Assembly: GCA_903921205.1 (NCBI GenBank)
Contig: CAIXPF010000106.1
Coordinates: forward strand, 1-64,000
DNA from: an uncultured Acidimicrobiia bacterium
GTDB taxonomy: Bacteria > Actinomycetota > Acidimicrobiia > Acidimicrobiales > CAIXPF01
Direction: 5' to 3'
Length of the DNA: 64,000 bases
Every line of letters starts with the position of its first letter. Position 1 is the first letter of the stretch. The notes beneath the pieces were generated by a model. That model did not search any database. It had not been told where the DNA came from and saw nothing but the letters and a program-made list of their open reading frames with translations. The position numbers were made by a program, and so were the translations under genes. Of the stretch, positions 59,140-64,000 are shown piece after piece.

Positions 59140-59982
59140 GTGGCCAAGATCCTGGTGGCGGTGCACCAACACCGTGAGGAGGCTGCGGTGCTGGCCGCCG
59201 ATGCGGTCGACTGGTTGCGGTCCTGCGGCCACGACGTCGAGCTGCCCTCGGCCGATGCCGTCATGGTGGGACGCGCCGCGTTCGGCCGCGACGACGTGGC
59301 CGCGCAGGGCTACGACCTGGCCCTGTCCATCGGGGGCGACGGCACCATGCTGCGCACGGTGGAGTTGGTCTCCGCCGATGACGTGCCGGTGCTCGGGGTC
59401 AACGTCGGCCAACTCGGCTATCTCGTCGAGGTCGAACCGGACGGGTTGCGGACTGCCGTCACCCGGTTCCTCGACGGGGAGCACCACATCGAACCCCGCA
59501 TGCGGCTCGAGGTGCGTCGCGAGGGGGTCGACGGCTCGGTGAGCGCGCTCAACGAGATGGTCCTCGAGAAGACCCCGTCCGGTCACACCGTTCGTCTGGC
59601 CGTCAGCGTCGACGGTGCCTACTTCATGACCTTCATCGCCGACGGGCTGATCGTCGCCACCGCCACCGGCTCGACCGCCTACGCCCTGTCGGCCCGGGCC
59701 CCGATCGTGGCGCCCACCCACCGGTTGATGGTGCTCACGCCGGTGGCGCCGCACATGCTCTTCGACCGCAGCCTGGTGTTCGAACCGGCTTCGCAGCTGC
59801 GACTCGAGGTGTGCAGCTGGCGTCCGGCCGAGCTGTTCGTCGACGGCCGGAGCGAAGCGATGCTCGAGGAGGGCGATGCGGTACTGGTGTCGGCCTCGCC
59901 GCACCCGGCCCGGCTCGTCACCTTCGAGCGTCGCAACTTCCTCGGCATCCTCAAGAGCAAGTTCGGCCTCAACGACCGCTGA
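59140..59982 (+). CDS. nadK: NAD kinase
   Basis: Phosphorylates NAD to NADP. 280 residues. The Gly-rich NAD kinase motif is SIGGDGTMLRT near residue 65, followed by LGVNVGQLGYLVEVEPD, SALNEMVLEKTP, and TATGSTAYALSARAPIVAPT near residue 178. GTG 59140 follows the tlyA TGA directly. It matches Rv1695 (ppnK) in M. tuberculosis, between tlyA and recN. Confidence 0.93.
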   Translation: MAKILVAVHQHREEAAVLAADAVDWLRSCGHDVELPSADAVMVGRAAFGRDDVAAQGYDLALSIGGDGTMLRTVELVSADDVPVLGVNVGQLGYLVEVEPDGLRTAVTRFLDGEHHIEPRMRLEVRREGVDGSVSALNEMVLEKTPSGHTVRLAVSVDGAYFMTFIADGLIVATATGSTAYALSARAPIVAPTHRLMVLTPVAPHMLFDRSLVFEPASQLRLEVCSWRPAELFVDGRSEAMLEEGDAVLVSASPHPARLVTFERRNFLGILKSKFGLNDR

Positions 59983-60007
59983 TGGCCTGGCTGCGGAGAC
60001 CACGCTG

Positions 60008-61774
60008 ATGCTGGACGAACTGCACGTGAGCGACCTCGGGGTCATCGAACGCCTCGGGCTCACCTTCGGGCCCGGCATGACCGCGCTCACCGGCGAGACC
60101 GGTGCCGGCAAGACGCTCGTGGTCGAGGCCATCGACCTGCTGCTCGGCGGCAAGGCAGACCCGTCCTTCGTACGTCCCGGCGCATCGGAGGCGGTGGTCG
60201 AGGGCCGCTTCAGCGAGGCCGACGCCGAGTGGGTGGTACGGCGGGTCGTCCCGCGTGAGGGCCGGTCGCGGGCCTACGTGAACGGGGCCATGGCCTCGGT
60301 GGCCGAGCTGGCCGAGCTCGGCGCCCGCCTGGTCGATCTGCATGGTCAGCATGCCCACCAGTCGCTGTTGCACCCGTCCACCCAGCGCGCCGCGCTCGAC
60401 CTGTTCGGGCAGGTGGACGTCGAGCCGTTGCGACGGGTCGTCGCCGAGCTCGCCGCGGTCGAACGGGCCCTCGGCGATCTCGGGGGCGACGACCGGGCCA
60501 GGGCCCGCGAGCTCGACCTGCTGCGCTTCCAGCTCGACGAGATCGCCGCCGCGAGCCTCGACGATCCCGACGAGGACGCTCGGCTCGACGCCGAGGAGGA
60601 TCTGCTCGCCGACGCGTTGGCCCACCAGGAGGCCGCAGTCGTGGCCCACGATGCGCTGACCGAGGAGTCCGGGGCGGTCGAGGCGCTGGCCACGGCAATC
60701 TCGGCGCTGCGCGACCGGGCCCCTTTCCGCGAGCTCGAGGCTCGGGCCCGGTCCCTCGCGGCCGAGCTGAGCGACCTCGGTCGCGAGATCCGCGCCGTCG
60801 GCGAAGGCATCGAACCCGACCCGGAACGGCTCACCGAAATCCGTGTCCGCCGCAAGCTGCTGCGTGATCTGTGCCGCAAGTACGGCGAGACAGTGTCCGA
60901 CGTGCTCGAGGAGGCCGGCCGTCTGCAGTCGCGTCACGACGAACTCGCCGGTCGAGAGGGGCGGGCCGAGCAGCTCGAACAGCAACGCCGGGAGCTGCAT
61001 GCGACGGCCCTGACCGAGGCCCGCCGGGTCGGCGATGCCCGCCGCCGGGCCGCGCCGCAGCTCGCTGCGGCCGTGCAGGCCCATCTTGCCGACCTGGCCC
61101 TGGCCAAGGCCCGCATCGGTGTGGAGGTGCCCGGTCCGTCCTCGGCGCCACGCCGGGGCGCATCCGCCGGTGGCCCCGCCGGTGGCCCCGCCGGTGGCCC
61201 CGCCGGTGGCCCCGCCGGTCGCCAAGCCGGTCGCCAAGCCGAGGCGGCCGAGCCCGACGGGAGCGACCCCTCCGGCTCAGGTCGTGACCAGGCCGATCTG
61301 GCGGGGGAGCGCGTGCAGTTCCTGCTGGCGGCCAACCCTGGTTCGCCGCTGTTGCCCTTGGCCAAGGTGGCTTCGGGCGGTGAGTTGGCGCGGGCGATGT
61401 TGGCGTTGCGGCTGGTGCTGTCCAAAGTCGGCTACACCAGCCCACCCACCCAGATCTTCGACGAGGTCGACGCCGGTATCGGTGGTGCTGCGGCCACCGC
61501 GGTGGGCGAGGCGCTTGCCCGCCTCGCCGGCCGGGATCGGCAGATCCTCGTCGTCACCCACCTACCCCAGGTGGCCGCATGGGCGACGACCCAGGTCACG
61601 GTGCACAAGCTGCAGGACGACGATTCCACGGCCTCGATCGCCCAGGTCCTGCGGGGCAAGGAACGCACCGTGGAGCTCGCCCGCATGCTGTCGGGGTCGC
61701 CGGAGTCGCGCTCGGCCCGCAAACACGCCGCTGAGCTGCTCGACTCCGCCGCTGCGGCTCGTGCCACCTGGTGA
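60008..61774 (+). CDS. recN: DNA repair protein RecN
   Basis: SMC-like ATPase for double-strand-break repair. 588 residues. Walker A GETGAGKTLVVEAIDLLLGG is at residues 26-45. The signature motif AKVASGGELARAMLALRLVL and Walker B TQIFDEVDAGIGGAAATAV are in the C-terminal third, with VVTHLPQVAAWA. Two long coiled coils lie between. The second coil carries a low-complexity insert (residues 385-420) from six copies of a 12-nt repeat, GGPA-type, which is unusual for RecN. ATG 60008 is the first conserved start; upstream frames are noise. It matches Rv1696. Confidence 0.92.
   Translation: MLDELHVSDLGVIERLGLTFGPGMTALTGETGAGKTLVVEAIDLLLGGKADPSFVRPGASEAVVEGRFSEADAEWVVRRVVPREGRSRAYVNGAMASVAELAELGARLVDLHGQHAHQSLLHPSTQRAALDLFGQVDVEPLRRVVAELAAVERALGDLGGDDRARARELDLLRFQLDEIAAASLDDPDEDARLDAEEDLLADALAHQEAAVVAHDALTEESGAVEALATAISALRDRAPFRELEARARSLAAELSDLGREIRAVGEGIEPDPERLTEIRVRRKLLRDLCRKYGETVSDVLEEAGRLQSRHDELAGREGRAEQLEQQRRELHATALTEARRVGDARRRAAPQLAAAVQAHLADLALAKARIGVEVPGPSSAPRRGASAGGPAGGPAGGPAGGPAGRQAGRQAEAAEPDGSDPSGSGRDQADLAGERVQFLLAANPGSPLLPLAKVASGGELARAMLALRLVLSKVGYTSPPTQIFDEVDAGIGGAAATAVGEALARLAGRDRQILVVTHLPQVAAWATTQVTVHKLQDDDSTASIAQVLRGKERTVELARMLSGSPESRSARKHAAELLDSAAAARATW
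61166..61237. repeat. Six 12-nt tandem repeats inside recN
   Basis: Four copies of GCCGGTGGCCCC followed by two copies of GCCGGTCGCCAA, all in frame. They encode a Gly-Pro-Ala-rich insert (GGPA x4, then GRQA x2) between the second coiled coil and the C-terminal ATPase part. Confidence 0.9.
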
Positions 61775-63688
<1,914 letters not shown>

Positions 63689-63692
63689 ACCC

Positions 63693-64000
63693 GTGGACGA
63701 ACCGCTGCCCGGCTTCCGTCCCCTGGCGGAGGAGACGATCCACCAGGGCCACGTGATCCGTCTCGTCCGGGCCGAGTTCTCCGGCCCGGCGGGCGAGCGG
63801 TTCCGGCGTGACGTGGTGCGCTCGCCCGGTGCGGTGGCCGTGGTCCCCGTGCTCCCGGGCCCTGACGGTCCCGAGACCCTGTTGGTCCGCCAGTACCGAC
63901 CGGCCATCGACCGGTGGCTGACCGAGATCCCGGCCGGCCTGCGCGACAGGCCGGGGGAGGACCCGGCTGCCACAGCGGTGCGGGAACTGATCGAGGAGAC
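63693..64000 (+). CDS. NUDIX hydrolase, ADP-ribose pyrophosphatase type (C-terminus outside the window)
   Basis: The first 102 codons are visible. The sequence after GTG 63693 runs DEPLPGFRPLAEETIHQGHV and then shows VVPVLPGPDGPETLLVRQYR, the pattern of ADP-ribose pyrophosphatases. The start of the Nudix box, AGLRDRPGEDPAATAVRELI, lies at the edge (G-x5-E-x7-REL-x-E). In M. tuberculosis the same position after pyrG holds Rv1700, an ADP-ribose diphosphatase, so the same role is likely. It starts 4 nt after the pyrG stop codon. Confidence 0.85.
   Translation, partial: MDEPLPGFRPLAEETIHQGHVIRLVRAEFSGPAGERFRRDVVRSPGAVAVVPVLPGPDGPETLLVRQYRPAIDRWLTEIPAGLRDRPGEDPAATAVRELIEE

Noticed and set aside
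61166-61237. Repeat array in recN as a CRISPR or recombination site
   Set aside because: It is an in-frame 12-nt coding repeat without spacers.

Overview
The window is very GC-rich, densely coded DNA from an actinobacterium. The best evidence is the run at the right end: HAD phosphatase, tlyA, NAD kinase, recN, pyrG and a NUDIX gene. That is the same order as the M. tuberculosis Rv1692-Rv1700 region. The folate genes next to glucosyl-3-phosphoglycerate synthase match Rv1207-Rv1208. The many CaiB/BaiF CoA-transferases, acyl-CoA dehydrogenases and enoyl-CoA hydratases would fit an Acidimicrobiia-like lineage; that placement is inference. I saw no rRNA, tRNA, CRISPR array, insertion sequence or prophage.

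Layout. 1-6.3 kb: the end of a fused tandem CaiB/BaiF transferase and a serine hydrolase on the minus strand, then a divergent two-gene unit. The first gene of that unit has an in-frame TGA in the motif U-G-S-C and reads as a selenoprotein; its stop overlaps the start of a 366-residue partner by 4 nt. A dienoyl-CoA-isomerase-like gene and a glycosyltransferase follow. 6.4-12.3 kb: a small Cys-rich protein, a PIG-L deacetylase, an esterase, and an operon of two acyl-CoA dehydrogenases with a hydroxyisobutyrate-dehydrogenase-type gene. 12.4-18.5 kb: FAH-family hydrolase, dihydropteroate synthase, and a convergent operon of FolB-FolK fusion, GpgS and a RibD-C-like reductase; then a VIT1-type transporter, a GNAT and a CinA-like protein. 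18.6-28.7 kb: two overlapping CaiB/BaiF pairs among hydrolases, a cold-shock gene, an enoyl-CoA hydratase, a VOC protein and a copper chaperone.

29-37.5 kb: a sensor kinase with a GerMN lipoprotein divergent from an OmpR-type regulator, then an operon of siroheme sulfite/nitrite reductase, siroheme synthase and a molybdopterin oxidoreductase. 37.6-50.9 kb: aldo/keto reductase, tRNA-dihydrouridine synthase and an SCO6745-like gene; M20 peptidase, enoyl-CoA hydratase, BNR-repeat protein, PLP decarboxylase, MenB, DUF72, a short SSB, an orphan form II CoxL-like protein and uracil-DNA glycosylase. 51-58 kb: a GGDEF-EAL protein, a MoxR/VWA/unknown trio, YbaK and a HAD phosphatase. 58-64 kb: tlyA to NUDIX.

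Two patterns run through the window. Genes in operons often overlap by 4 nt (ATGA or GTGA). Many operon heads carry a TAGNNT-like -10 box only 6-9 nt before the start codon, with no ribosome binding site. That is the arrangement expected for leaderless mRNAs, and it decides several starts, including the glycosyltransferase, the sensor kinase and a 31-codon ORF that overlaps the tlyA start.
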